Of a stretch of 64,000 nucleotides of DNA, positions 24,056 through 32,686 are shown piece after piece (the stretch's first letter is position 1; every line of letters begins with the position of its first letter). The stretch lies in the NCBI GenBank assembly GCA_910576545.1, contig CAJTKM010000011.1, forward strand, positions 1 to 64,000, written 5' to 3'. Source of the stretch: Lachnospiraceae bacterium (GTDB taxonomy: Bacteria > Bacillota > Clostridia > Lachnospirales > Anaerotignaceae). The position numbers and the translations under genes are program-made. The notes below the pieces were generated by a model. It made no database searches. It saw nothing but the letters and a program-made list of their open reading frames with translations, and was not told where the DNA came from.

Positions 24056-24964
24056 TTATGCCTCCGCCTGTTTAGCAGAATTGCGTAGTTTATCCACGAT
24101 TTCCTCTGTAATAGAAAAACCAATGCCAATCGCGCCTACTCCCAAATGGCACGCAATGCTGCAGGAAAGAGGATAATAGCGTACTGGCTGTTCGGGGAAC
24201 GCCGCCTGTACCTGTTCCCGCCACTGCTCTTCTTCCTCCACGCTTTCCAGCGTACCCGCCGTTGCAATCTGCACGCGGTTCAGCGGAATCTGCGGGAAGC
24301 GTTCCATAATGTCAGCTTTCAAAGCTTCAATCATCTTCTTCCCGCTTTGTTTGATACCCCGCGCTTTTGAAAACAGATCCAGTTTCTCTCCCTGAATGGT
24401 AAGCACTGGCTTGATATTCAAAAGATTTGCAATCGCTGCTGCTGAGGATGTGATGCGTCCGCTTTTTTTCAAATATTTCAGAGAATTGACTGTAATGTAA
24501 ATGCTCGCGTGGAGCGCGGAATTCTCCAAAATCTCTTTAATTTTTATGGCAGAATATCCCCCGTCCGCAAGTGTTTTCGCATTATATACAGATTCCGCCA
24601 GCGTTGCGGAAATGCGGTGATTATCCACAACATAAACTCTGGAATCGTAATCCTGCGCATACTGCGCTGCACTTTCGCAGGAGCTGCTCAATCCGCTTGT
24701 CATCGGAATATAAACGATTTCATCATATCCTTCGCGAAAAACGCTTTCCCAAAGCTCCGTTACATCACCCGGGGAAGGCTGGGAAGTACACACATCTCTA
24801 TCACTGCGCAACGCTTCATATAATTCGCTGTGCGTAATATCCACACCTTCCAGATAGCCGCGCCCATCCACAATGACCGGCATCGGAAGCACATAAACCC
24901 CTATCCGTTTCCCATCCTCCACTGTAAGTCCGCTGTTCGTATCTGTGATAATCGCTGTTTTCAT
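24056..24964 (-). CDS. DegV-family fatty-acid-binding protein, second copy (302 aa)
   Basis: DegV/FakB-type lipid-binding protein, diverged from 21104-21997. Features are TDTNSGLTVEDG, CTSQPSPGD, IPMTSGLSSSCESA, SLKYLKKSGRITSSAAAIANLLNIKP and the C-terminal GVGAIGIGF. Two paralogues with different pockets would be consistent with binding different fatty acids, as known for FakB1/FakB2. Start: ATG with AGGGAGAA. The downstream membrane-anchored protein gene is 21 bases away. Confidence 0.92.
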   Translation of the reverse strand: MKTAIITDTNSGLTVEDGKRIGVYVLPMPVIVDGRGYLEGVDITHSELYEALRSDRDVCTSQPSPGDVTELWESVFREGYDEIVYIPMTSGLSSSCESAAQYAQDYDSRVYVVDNHRISATLAESVYNAKTLADGGYSAIKIKEILENSALHASIYITVNSLKYLKKSGRITSSAAAIANLLNIKPVLTIQGEKLDLFSKARGIKQSGKKMIEALKADIMERFPQIPLNRVQIATAGTLESVEEEEQWREQVQAAFPEQPVRYYPLSCSIACHLGVGAIGIGFSITEEIVDKLRNSAKQAEA

Positions 24965-25114
24965 AACTGTTCTCCCTATCCAACTACTTTCTCAAATAAA
25001 TGCAAAGAGCCGCCTTCGCAACCCTTTCCAAGGATTATACCGCAAAAGGGCATGACTTGACAACGGCTTTCCTGATTTTTCCCATATTCCTTTTCGGAAT
25101 GATATGCCCATGCA

Positions 25115-25143
25115 TTGCAAATTACAGACGATTGCTTTATAAT
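25115..25143 (+). promoter_or_regulatory. Sigma-A promoter for the 25203 gene
   Basis: TTGCAA (25115-25120), a 17-base spacer and TATAAT (25138-25143) lie 60 bases upstream of the start codon. Confidence 0.65.
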
Positions 25144-25202
25144 CAAATCAATGATTGCATCTGCACGACTGCGTAGCATTGAAATCGAAGGAGGGACATT
25201 GT

Positions 25203-25550
25203 ATGCCGTTTACCGAAATCTGTATTTATCAGGTCAAACCTCAGAAAACAGAGGAATTTGAAGCATTACTGTCAGAAGCGAAAAGCCTTTTGGAAAAACA
25301 GGAAGGACTTCTTATGCTCCGGCTTATCAAAAGAGGATATCACATAGATATGGAGCAAATCAAAGAGGGACTGCCGCCGCTGAAACTCACGCGGATAGTA
25401 AAAAGCGTCAAGTATATGCTTTATTGGGAATTTGATACAAAGGAAAGCTATGGAGCGGCTCAAAAAAACCTTTACGAAAGCTATTGGAAAGCCATTGAAA
25501 AATGTTTGGTTGTCCCACATGATAAATATTTAGGGGAAAGGCTGTTCTGA
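25203..25550 (+). CDS. Dimeric alpha-beta-barrel protein, ABM-like (115 aa)
   Basis: Looks like a small ferredoxin-fold protein of the antibiotic-biosynthesis-monooxygenase/EthD kind: MPFTEICIYQVKPQKTEEF, a helix, EGLLMLRLIKRGYHID, then a YMLYWEFDTKESYGAA strand-helix. No cofactor motif is seen and the reaction is unknown. I choose the ATG at 25203 after AAGGAGGGAC; the frame reaching 25155 lacks a site. It is transcribed alone from a clear promoter. Confidence 0.7.
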   Translation: MPFTEICIYQVKPQKTEEFEALLSEAKSLLEKQEGLLMLRLIKRGYHIDMEQIKEGLPPLKLTRIVKSVKYMLYWEFDTKESYGAAQKNLYESYWKAIEKCLVVPHDKYLGERLF

Positions 25551-25615
25551 CGGCCTTTGCAGGGCTTATCACATACGGGGCAAACCTCTGTTATGGATGT
25601 TTTTCTTGCCATCAC

Positions 25616-25651
25616 AAAAGAGCTTCCATGTTTTTTCACAGAAGCTCTTTT
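25616..25651. terminator. Bidirectional terminator between the ABM-like gene and yebC
   Basis: AAAAGAGCTTC (25616-25626) and GAAGCTCTTTT (25641-25651) form a perfect 11-bp stem with A- and T-tracts at both ends, between convergent genes. Confidence 0.85.
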
Positions 25652-25718
25652 CTATTTCATGTCGGCTGGAAATGCTTCATACAGCCTGTCCAGCCGCAGT
25701 TTTTTTATTTCAAGCAGC

Positions 25719-26447
25719 TTATTCGTCCCAGTTATGATAAACATTCTGTACGTCGTCATCATCTTCCAGCATATCCAGAAGTTTTGTCATTTTCTTGACG
25801 TCGTCATCAGATTTCAGTTCTGTATAGGTCTGCGGAATCATTGTAATCTCCACACTTGCCATCGGAATGCCTGCCGCCTCCAAGGCTTCACGCACAGCAG
25901 AAAAATCATCAGGAAGCGTCGTAACCTCATAGCTGTCCTCTTCTGCCGCGAAATCCTCCGCACCAGCGTCCAAAGCCACCATCATCAGCTCTTCTTCATC
26001 CATCTCAACTTCTTCTTTATCAATGACAATCAGACCCTTTTCGTCAAACATAAAGGAAACACAACCGTTTGTGCCCATGTTCCCGCCGCCTTTCGAGAAA
26101 GCATTGCGCACATTCGCAGCCGCACGGTTTCTGTTATCCGTCAGAGCTTCCACGATGACAGCCACGCCACAGGGACCATAGCCTTCATAGGTAACAACTT
26201 CATATTCCACGCCTTCCTCATTGCCAGCGGCTTTTTTAATGCTGCGGTCAATGGTGTCATTCGGCATATTATTGGATTTACATTTTGCGATAACATCACG
26301 CAGCTTGCCGTTTACGGCAGGGTCGGGACCACCAGCTTTGACAGCTACCTGAATTTCGCGTCCCAGCATTGTAAAGACTTTACCTTTTGCCGCGTCGTTT
26401 TTCTCTTTTTTATGCTTAATATTTGCAAACTTAGAATGTCCAGACAT
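25719..26447 (-). CDS. YebC/PmpR/TACO1-family protein (242 aa)
   Basis: Widespread three-domain DNA- or ribosome-associated regulator; recent work links YebC to translation of proline-rich stretches. It begins [20 protein letters not shown], with family blocks [49 protein letters not shown] and a C-terminal acidic end. Normal length. Start: ATG with AGGAGGATTCAA. It lies next to proS, although more than 150 bases apart. Confidence 0.95.
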   Translation of the reverse strand: MSGHSKFANIKHKKEKNDAAKGKVFTMLGREIQVAVKAGGPDPAVNGKLRDVIAKCKSNNMPNDTIDRSIKKAAGNEEGVEYEVVTYEGYGPCGVAVIVEALTDNRNRAAANVRNAFSKGGGNMGTNGCVSFMFDEKGLIVIDKEEVEMDEEELMMVALDAGAEDFAAEEDSYEVTTLPDDFSAVREALEAAGIPMASVEITMIPQTYTELKSDDDVKKMTKLLDMLEDDDDVQNVYHNWDE

Positions 26448-26616
26448 TTGAATCCTCCTTTGTTTTTATAACTGTGGGGAGTATTGTTCCCACTGCTTCT
26501 GAAAATGCTTTGAAAATATTTGCCCCCGAACTCCACTTCGGAAAATTGCGTTTTCGAAAATTTCAAATTTTCATTTTTACAGATTTGTACTTACAGGGTG
26601 CAAAGCCTTGCGGTTT

Positions 26617-28053
26617 TTAATATGCACGTCCCCAATAAACCATATGTTTTGCCTTTTTGCCACAGCAAATGCAGGTATCGGAAATTTCTTCCTGTTCAAA
26701 AGGAATACAACGGCTTGTTGCGGCAGTTCTTTCCTTTATCGCGTCCTCACAAGCCTGGTCGCCGCACCACATTGCTTTGATAAAGCCGGGTGTTTCATTG
26801 AGGATCCGCTCAAATTCATCCATATCCTTTGCGGTGTATGTTTTAGAATCCCTGCGTTCCTCTGCCTTTTTCAACAGGTTTGCCTGAATTTCCCGCAAAA
26901 GCTGTTCAACTTTTGTTTCCAGTTCGTTCAGAGAAACAATGATTTTTTCACCTGTATCGCGCCGCGCCAGCACCGCCTGATTTTTCTCCATATCTTTAGG
27001 TCCAATTTCCAGACGCAAAGGTACACCCTTCATTTCGTACTCACTGAATTTCCAGCCGGCAGATTTATCTGTATCGTCAAGCTTAACACGGCAGATGGAG
27101 GAAAGTCGGCCAGCCAGTTTATTGGCTTTTTCCAGCACGCCTTCTTTATGCTGCGCGATAGGAATGATAACAACCTGTGTAGGTGCGACTGCGGGCGGCA
27201 GTACAAGCCCGCTGTTGTCCCCATGCACCATGATGATTGCGCCAATCATGCGAGTAGTAAAACCCCAGCTTGTCTGGTGGACATATTGCAGCTGGTTATC
27301 CTTATCGGTGTACTGGATGCCAAATGCACGAGCAAAGCCATCACCGAAATTGTGGCTCGTACCAGACTGCAGGGATTTCCCGTCATGCATCAGGCTTTCG
27401 ATGGTATATGTTGCCTTTGCGCCCGCAAAGCGTTCCTTTGCCGTCTTTTCTCCCTTAATAACGGGAATCGCCAAAACCTCCCTGCAGAAATCCGCATATA
27501 CGTTCAGCATACGAATCGTTTCCTCCTGCGCTTCTTCGGCAGTGGCGTGTGCCGTATGGCCTTCTTGCCAGAGGAATTCCATCGTCCGCAGAAAAGGACG
27601 CGTTGTTTTTTCCCAGCGCACTACGGAACACCACTGATTATACAGCTTCGGCAGGTCGCGGTATGACTGAATGATATTCGCGTAATGCTCACAGAACAGC
27701 GTTTCAGAAGTCGGACGGACGCAGATGCGCTCCTCCAGCTTCTTCTCCCCGCCATGCGTTACCCATGCAACCTCCGGAGCAAAGCCCTCTACATGGTCTT
27801 TCTCCTTCTGGAGCAAACCTTCAGGGATAAACATGGGCATATATACATTTTCATGCCCTGTCGCCTTAAAGCGTTCGTCAAGGTTTTTCTGAATCAGCTC
27901 CCATATGGCATAACCGTAGGGACGGATAATCATACAGCCTTTCAGGCTGGAGTAATCCGTCAGGTCAGCTTTTTTTACAACGTCCGTATACCACTGGGGA
28001 AAATCCACTTCCATGTCTGTAATGGATTCTACAAATTTTTTTTCCTGTGCCAT
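26617..28053 (-). CDS. proS: Proline--tRNA ligase, archaeal/eukaryal-type (478 aa)
   Basis: Class II aminoacyl-tRNA synthetase joining proline to tRNA-Pro. Motif 2 is around [21 protein letters not shown], the [17 protein letters not shown] proline-site region follows, then motif 3 ([18 protein letters not shown]), an anticodon-binding domain and the C-terminal zinc-binding CICCGKK with the terminal Tyr typical of the short ProS type. I choose the ATG at 28053 with AAAGGAGGCAACGAA; the frame to 28146 would read through the T-box terminator. Control is by the T-box leader upstream. Confidence 0.95.
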   Translation of the reverse strand: MAQEKKFVESITDMEVDFPQWYTDVVKKADLTDYSSLKGCMIIRPYGYAIWELIQKNLDERFKATGHENVYMPMFIPEGLLQKEKDHVEGFAPEVAWVTHGGEKKLEERICVRPTSETLFCEHYANIIQSYRDLPKLYNQWCSVVRWEKTTRPFLRTMEFLWQEGHTAHATAEEAQEETIRMLNVYADFCREVLAIPVIKGEKTAKERFAGAKATYTIESLMHDGKSLQSGTSHNFGDGFARAFGIQYTDKDNQLQYVHQTSWGFTTRMIGAIIMVHGDNSGLVLPPAVAPTQVVIIPIAQHKEGVLEKANKLAGRLSSICRVKLDDTDKSAGWKFSEYEMKGVPLRLEIGPKDMEKNQAVLARRDTGEKIIVSLNELETKVEQLLREIQANLLKKAEERRDSKTYTAKDMDEFERILNETPGFIKAMWCGDQACEDAIKERTAATSRCIPFEQEEISDTCICCGKKAKHMVYWGRAY

Positions 28054-28093
28054 TTCGTTGCCTCCTTTAATTTTTTCAGAAAAGGGTGAAAAC

Positions 28094-28318
28094 AAAAAAA
28101 GACCCCGTCCCCTCCTAAAGGGACCAAGGTTCTCCGGCGGTGCCACCCTTCTTAACGGGTCTCCCCCGTTCTCTTGAAGCCGTTAACGCCGGAATACGCC
28201 GCATTTTCCCTGCGGAACTCAAGGGGCAGGTTCAAAAAGGCTTGCCGAGGCTCGCATCAACCGCCTGTTTTCTGTGGGCAAGGGGCTTCTTTACTATTCC
28301 CTGTCATCGCTTTTCACA
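28094..28318 (-). promoter_or_regulatory. T-box riboswitch controlling proS
   Basis: The minus-strand leader contains the T-box sequence AGGGTGGCACCGC (28137-28149 on the plus strand). Upstream it has the stem I type sequence GATGACAGGGAATAGTA. Downstream a G/C-rich stem ends in seven T (28094-28100). Uncharged tRNA-Pro would stabilise the antiterminator. A CCU triplet at 28228-28230 is a possible proline specifier, but I could not fold stem I to prove it. Confidence 0.85.
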
Positions 28319-28324
28319 GACATA

Positions 28325-28354
28325 ATGATAAACCGAAAAAGCCCCGCCTGTCAA
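28325..28354 (-). promoter_or_regulatory. Promoter of the proS T-box transcript
   Basis: On the minus strand TTGACA (28349-28354), an 18-base spacer and TATCAT (28325-28330) lie just upstream of the T-box leader. Confidence 0.65.
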
Positions 28355-28414
28355 GGGAAAATATCAAAATCCACCTATAAAAATACAGAACAATGGCGTC
28401 ATTCAGAAATACAG

Positions 28415-28455
28415 AAAAGCCCCGATTCCGCAATATATACGGAAACAGGGCTTTT
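28415..28455 (-). terminator. Terminator after tRNA-Cys
   Basis: An imperfect inverted repeat (AAAAGCCC...CGG against CCG...GGGCTTTT) directly after the tRNA on the minus strand ends in T residues. It also isolates the tRNA from the proS promoter. Confidence 0.7.
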
Positions 28456-28458
28456 GAC

Positions 28459-28529
28459 AGGCGCCACCCGGATTTGAACCGGGGATAGAGGTGTTGCAGA
28501 CCTTTGCCTTACCACTTGGCTATGGCGCC
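28459..28529 (-). tRNA. tRNA-Cys (GCA)
   Basis: A 71-nt cloverleaf on the minus strand. A perfect 7-bp acceptor stem (GGCGCCA/TGGCGCC) closes it, with discriminator U. The D-arm contains AGCCAAGTGGTAAGGC, the anticodon loop CTGCAAC gives anticodon GCA, and the T-arm is CCCGG-TTCAAAT-CCGGG. CCA is not encoded. It reads cysteine codons UGC and UGU. Confidence 0.95.
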
Positions 28530-28630
28530 GCTTTCCTCCATAGTATACCGTCCTTTTTTCCATTCGTCAAGCCTTTTTCGTATTCTTTCCAAAAAATCGG
28601 CTCTGCTGTTTCCACAAAAAACGCGCGGCT

Positions 28631-29290
28631 TTATTCCTGCCCAGCCAAGCGCAGGACGCCCTCCTGCCAGACGCCGTATAACTCTTCCAGCGCGGCAAAC
28701 GCCTGCTGGCCCCTGAAAATCTCCGTCATCTTCTTTTCAAATGCCTCTGTCTGGTCTACTTCGACCAGAACGGTAAACTCCACCTGATGCGTATAAACTG
28801 TATCATACAACTCATGTCCGCCCTGCAATATCTCATACTGCACCTTACCGGAATCCGTATATTCCGCCGTTACCACATATTTCCGGTAAAGCACCATCTC
28901 CACAATGCCGGCCGACAAAAGTCCTTCCTTTGCTGCTTTGCCGTATGCACGGACAAGCCCGCCTGTTCCCAGAAGCGTGCCGCCAAAATAGCGCGTCACA
29001 ACGACTGCCGTATCCTTTACATCCTCCCCTTTCAGAACGTTCAGCACAGGCATGCCTGCCGTCCCCTGCGGCTCTCCATCATCGCTGAAGCGTTGCAGTT
29101 CATTTCTTTCGCCAATCTGATAGGCAAACACATTATGCGTTGCATTCCAGTATTTCTTTTTCATTTCCTCAATAAAAGCACGCGCTTCATCCTCTGTTTT
29201 GACAGGGCGCACCGTTGCAATAAAACGAGATTTTTTTTCAACAATCTCCCCTTCTGCTTCTTCCAGTATCGTTTTATATTTTTTCAGCAT
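28631..29290 (-). CDS. YigZ/IMPACT-family protein (219 aa)
   Basis: Conserved two-domain protein with an N-terminal UPF0029/Impact domain (EIVEKKSRFIATVRPVKTED, FSDDGEPQGTAGMPVL, VVTRYFGGTLLGTGGLVRAY) and a C-terminal ferredoxin-like domain (DUF1949). Related to the eukaryotic translation regulator IMPACT; the bacterial role is not settled. The ATG at 29290 follows GGGGAATTGAA. The longer frame starts with TTG at 29323 and lacks a good site. Confidence 0.92.
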   Translation of the reverse strand: MLKKYKTILEEAEGEIVEKKSRFIATVRPVKTEDEARAFIEEMKKKYWNATHNVFAYQIGERNELQRFSDDGEPQGTAGMPVLNVLKGEDVKDTAVVVTRYFGGTLLGTGGLVRAYGKAAKEGLLSAGIVEMVLYRKYVVTAEYTDSGKVQYEILQGGHELYDTVYTHQVEFTVLVEVDQTEAFEKKMTEIFRGQQAFAALEELYGVWQEGVLRLAGQE

Positions 29291-29529
29291 TTCAATTCCC
29301 CAATCCGCAAAAATCGCTTCCAAATTTTACTGTTCTTTTGGTAGTATAGCACATCTTTCCTCTATCTCTCAAGCCCCGCTTTTGCATGGAACGCCGTTTT
29401 CTGCGTATGATAATGTTGAGAACCTGTTCTGCAGCTGTCGCATACTGGCGCAAAGCAGGTTCTGCGGCACTTTTTCTCTGGAATATTAGAATGAAATGAT
29501 GCCGGAAACTGCTGAAAGGAGCGATTGCA

Positions 29530-29709
29530 ATGCTTGGTAAAGAATATCATGATTTAGCCGATCTGCTGTTAAACAACGAAAGGGCAAAACATTTTTACAA
29601 AGCCCTGCCCGATGAAATCCAGCAGACCATTTCCCACAATGGCAGCGAAATTCGCACAATGACCGCACTACGGCACTTTGCAAAGACTGCGGCAAAAACA
29701 GAAGATTAA
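29530..29709 (+). CDS. Small protein of unknown function (59 aa)
   Basis: Too short for most automatic calls, but supported by a strong ribosome site (GAAAGGAGCGATTGCA) 7 bases before the ATG and by a terminator directly after the stop. The product begins MLGKEYHDLADLLLNNERAK, continues HFYKALPDEIQQTISHNG and ends AAKTED. It is soluble and helical with no cysteines or membrane segment. The YKALPDEIQQ segment recalls small Clostridia proteins of unknown role. Function not assigned. Confidence 0.75.
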   Translation: MLGKEYHDLADLLLNNERAKHFYKALPDEIQQTISHNGSEIRTMTALRHFAKTAAKTED

Positions 29710-29714
29710 CCTGC

Positions 29715-29751
29715 AAAACACCCCTGTCCAGCAAAAAACAGGGGTGTTTTT
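29715..29751 (+). terminator. Terminator of the 59-aa gene
   Basis: AAAACACCCCTG (29715-29726) pairs perfectly with CAGGGGTGTTTT (29739-29750) and is followed by T residues, 6 bases after the stop codon. Confidence 0.88.
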
Positions 29752-29792
29752 CTGCTATAGCTGACAACTCCAAATACTGCCTTACAAAAGCA

Positions 29793-29824
29793 AAAACTCA
29801 GGCAAAAATATTTGCCTGAGTTTT
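29793..29824 (-). terminator. Terminator of the 53-aa spore-protein-like gene
   Basis: AAAACTCAGGC with AAA and its exact complement TTT-GCCTGAGTTTT form a near-perfect palindromic hairpin downstream of the minus-strand gene at 29928-30089. It could act in both directions. Confidence 0.75.
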
Positions 29825-29927
29825 CACTGCACCCATTCTGTTCAAAAAGGCTGCAAAAATTTTCAATTCGCCAAAGGAAATTCTATTGAAATTCCTGCCG
29901 CTTCTGCACTATCACCTGTTCGGCGCA

Positions 29928-30089
29928 TCAGTTGCATTTGTTTGTCTTATTAGTTTTGCTGGTCTTATTGGACTTTTCAGCTTTGCTGGTATCAATGCTG
30001 TATTCCTGTGCAAATTCTGTTCTGTTCATACCCTTCTGCGCATTCTTTTCGGCATTTTTGTTTGTGTTTTTGTTTGTGTTCTTGTCCAT
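29928..30089 (-). CDS. Asn/Lys/Thr-rich small protein, possibly gamma-type SASP (53 aa)
   Basis: The ATG at 30089 follows GGGAGGTCATAGAC, a strong site; upstream codons in the frame are not needed. The product is rich in Asn, Lys and Thr (MDKNTNKNTNKNAEKNAQKG), with a core RTEFAQEYSIDTSKAE and a repeated SNKTSKTNKTNK tail. The TEFAQE core and composition recall gamma-type small acid-soluble spore proteins (EFASE motif), which are nitrogen stores in spores. The match is weak. Its low-complexity coding repeat is visible as TTTGTTTTTGTT on the plus strand. Confidence 0.55.
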   Translation of the reverse strand: MDKNTNKNTNKNAEKNAQKGMNRTEFAQEYSIDTSKAEKSNKTSKTNKTNKCN

Positions 30090-30231
30090 GTCTATGACCT
30101 CCCTATTTTCGCTTCTTAACTCTGGCGAGGGTTTCTCGCAGTCATAGTATGTCCTGCACACTTGATTTTATACGCCGCTTTTTCAGCCGGATACCTTTCT
30201 CGTAAGCCTGACCGTTTTTTTCTGGAATTTT

Positions 30232-31239
30232 TTAATCCTTCTTTTTATTCCCATGAAACATATTGTCTAGGTCGGCACGAGCGAAATTATTTTTCATTGT
30301 TGTGTCTGCCTGTACGTTCTGCATACGGTAGTAATCCATCACGCCCAGATTGCCGTTCCGGAACGCTTCCGCCATTGCCATAGGCACTTCTGCCTCAGCC
30401 TCTACGACTTTCGCTTTCATACGCTCTACTTCCGCGCGCATTTCCTGTTCTTTTGCAATAGCCGTTGCGCGGCGTTCTTCCGCTTTTGCCTGTGCAATTT
30501 GTTTATCTGCCTCTGCCTGCTGGATTTGCAGATGTGCGCCAATGTTCCTGCCAATATCCACGTCCGCGATATCAATGGAAAGAATCTCGAATGCCGTTCC
30601 ATTATCCAGACCCTTGGAAAGCACTGTCCTCGAAATCAGGTCAGGGTTTTCCAAAACACTCTTATGGCTCTGAGAGGAGCCCACTGTCGTAACAATGCCT
30701 TCGCCGACTCTGGCAATTATCGTTTCTTCACCCGCACCACCGACAAGGCGACCCAGATTTGCGCGAACCGTAACCTTCGCAATGACCTTTACCTCAATAC
30801 CATCAATCGCTACTGCCGAAATCCATGGTGTTTCGATGATTTTAGGCGTTACACTCATACGTACCGCCTCAAACACATTTCTGCCCGCCAAGTCAATCGC
30901 CGCCGCACGCTCGAAAGACAGGTCAAGATTTGCCCTGTGCGCCGCAATCAGCGCATCAACCACATTATCCACACGCCCGCCGGAAAGCAGATGCGATTCC
31001 AGCTGGTTTGCGTTTACATTCATGCCCGCTTTCTGTGCCTTAATCAACGGGCGGATAATCTTATCCGCACGCACACGCCGCAGACGCATGCCGACAAGCG
31101 AGAATATGCTGACCTTTACACCCGCCGAAACTGCGGAAATCCACAGACCCAACGGTACAAAGCTCAGGAAAATCCCAACAATAACCAGAATCACAATAAT
31201 AGGGACGATAAAGCTCATCATTTCAAATCCATAATACAT
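30232..31239 (-). CDS. floA: Flotillin-like protein FloA (335 aa)
   Basis: Membrane-microdomain scaffold. An N-terminal hydrophobic hairpin ([20 protein letters not shown]) is followed by the PHB/SPFH domain ([46 protein letters not shown]). A C-terminal coiled coil rich in Ala/Glu ([18 protein letters not shown]) leads to a tail ending NMFHGNKKK. Length and order match B. subtilis FloA. Start: ATG with GAGGAGGCG. It is encoded 40 bases after nfeD on the same strand, as in the yqeZ-floA operon. Confidence 0.95.
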   Translation of the reverse strand: MYYGFEMMSFIVPIIVILVIVGIFLSFVPLGLWISAVSAGVKVSIFSLVGMRLRRVRADKIIRPLIKAQKAGMNVNANQLESHLLSGGRVDNVVDALIAAHRANLDLSFERAAAIDLAGRNVFEAVRMSVTPKIIETPWISAVAIDGIEVKVIAKVTVRANLGRLVGGAGEETIIARVGEGIVTTVGSSQSHKSVLENPDLISRTVLSKGLDNGTAFEILSIDIADVDIGRNIGAHLQIQQAEADKQIAQAKAEERRATAIAKEQEMRAEVERMKAKVVEAEAEVPMAMAEAFRNGNLGVMDYYRMQNVQADTTMKNNFARADLDNMFHGNKKKD

Positions 31240-31279
31240 TTCTTCTCACGCCTCCTCTTTCCTTACCCTGTTTTCTCAT

Positions 31280-31750
31280 TTACTGATTTTCCCCACAGGC
31301 ACGCACCGTTACGGTCTTTCCCGTAATCTGTACCACCTGCACCCGTTCTCCTCTGTCGATAAAATCGCCCTGCGAACAAACGTCGAAATTTTTCCCGCCG
31401 AAATCTGCAACGCCGAACGGCCGCAGTGTCGTCTGCGTCAGCCCTGTCTGCCCTAAAAGCCCCTGCAAAATGGTTTCATCAAAATCCTGTGTCTCCTGCC
31501 GGTCTTTCAGTATAACCTTGTTGTACAGCCCACTTTTCTTCGCAATCGCAATCATGACAAAGAAAAGCGCAACCACCAGCGCAAGCATTGCCAAAAACGC
31601 CAGCAGACCATAAATCCTATAAGTCAACACCAATGCGGCCAAAAGGGAAATCCCACCCAGTATGCCGAAAAGCCCAAAGCCCGGCATCAGGATTTCCGCA
31701 AAAAGCAAAATCAACCCAAGCAATGCCAAAACAATCGTCCATGGTAACAT
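31280..31750 (-). CDS. NfeD-family membrane protein (156 aa)
   Basis: Short NfeD partner of flotillin. Two or three transmembrane segments occupy about 1-75, with LLFAEILMPGFGLFGILGG characteristic of the family. A C-terminal OB fold follows (GLTQTTLRPFGVADFGGKNF, GERVQVVQITGKTVTV). The ClpP-like protease domain of long NfeD/YqeZ proteins is missing, so this is the short type. The ATG at 31750 follows GGGGAGGTGGG; the frame to 31846 is upstream DNA. It precedes floA, with which it is probably cotranscribed. Confidence 0.9.
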   Translation of the reverse strand: MLPWTIVLALLGLILLFAEILMPGFGLFGILGGISLLAALVLTYRIYGLLAFLAMLALVVALFFVMIAIAKKSGLYNKVILKDRQETQDFDETILQGLLGQTGLTQTTLRPFGVADFGGKNFDVCSQGDFIDRGERVQVVQITGKTVTVRACGENQ

Positions 31751-31935
31751 CTTACCCACCTCCCCGGGGATTCTCGTTGTTTCGATACCTCTTTGATACA
31801 ATATAATAGTATCATAAAGAAAGCTTATTATGCAATGGGAATTCAAAACCGTAATAAATGTTTAAGAAATAGCTGAATCTTCCCGCGGACTGAAAGGCAA
31901 ACATACTTTCTGTATGATTTTTCTTTTTGAAATTG

Positions 31936-31975
31936 CGAACACAGGTTTGAATTTCTCATTTTTTTGTGATATAGT
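31936..31975 (+). promoter_or_regulatory. lexA promoter with an SOS box
   Basis: CGAACACAGGTTTG (31936-31949) fits the Gram-positive LexA box CGAAC-N4-GTTYG. It overlaps the -35 TTGAAT (31947-31952), which is 17 bases from TATAGT (31970-31975). LexA autorepression, and SOS control of anything cotranscribed downstream, follow if binding is confirmed. Confidence 0.75.
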
Positions 31976-32064
31976 AGGAATGACAGCAGGATTAGTCCTG
32001 TTCGTCTGAAACTGTTCCGAAATTTCCGTTCCATATTGGACAAGATAATAAAAGGAGTGAGCGC

Positions 32065-32673
32065 ATGAGCGATTTATCCGCAAAGCAAAAACAAATATTG
32101 GAATATATGAAGGCCGAAGTACGAGAAAAGGGCTATCCACCCTCTGTACGCGAAATCTGCGACGCGGTCGGGCTGAAATCCACTTCCACTGTGCATGGAC
32201 ATTTATCCCGTCTGGAAAAAAAAGGGCTGATACGCAGAGACCCGACAAAGCCCAGAGCTATTGAGATTTTAGATACTTTTTATGAAGGACAGCAGCAGGA
32301 AATCGTCCATGTGCCAATTATCGGCAATATTGCCGCAGGCACTCCCATACTGGCAGAGGAAAATATTGAGGATACTTTTCCGATTCCCATTGAATATATC
32401 CACAACGATACGGTATTTATGCTGCGTGTTAAGGGGAAAAGTATGATAGAGGCAGGCATTTATGACCGCGACCTCATTCTTGTGCGTCAGCAAAACGATG
32501 CGATAAACGGCGATATCGTTGTCGCGCTGATTGAAGACTACGCAACTGTTAAAACATTTTACCGCGAAAGAGATTTTATCCGGCTCCAGCCGGAAAACTC
32601 CGCCATGTCCCCTATCATTGTAAAAGACGTCCTGATTTTGGGCAAAGTCATCGGTTTATTCCGTAAATTTTAA
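32065..32673 (+). CDS. lexA: LexA repressor (202 aa)
   Basis: SOS repressor that self-cleaves with RecA filaments. N-terminal winged helix ([39 protein letters not shown]), cleavage site Ala91-Gly92 (NIAAGTP), catalytic Ser126 in GKSMIEAGI and Lys163 in TVKTF. Full length. Start: ATG with AAAGGAGTGAGC. An SOS box overlaps its promoter. nadE begins 13 bases after the stop, so nadE is probably in the same transcript. Confidence 0.97.
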   Translation: MSDLSAKQKQILEYMKAEVREKGYPPSVREICDAVGLKSTSTVHGHLSRLEKKGLIRRDPTKPRAIEILDTFYEGQQQEIVHVPIIGNIAAGTPILAEENIEDTFPIPIEYIHNDTVFMLRVKGKSMIEAGIYDRDLILVRQQNDAINGDIVVALIEDYATVKTFYRERDFIRLQPENSAMSPIIVKDVLILGKVIGLFRKF

Positions 32674-32686
32674 GGAGGATTACTAC

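Noticed and set aside
26608-27666. 352-codon open frame on the plus strand
   Set aside because: Antisense to proS. Composition (many Cys, Phe, His) is typical of a reverse-frame artefact.
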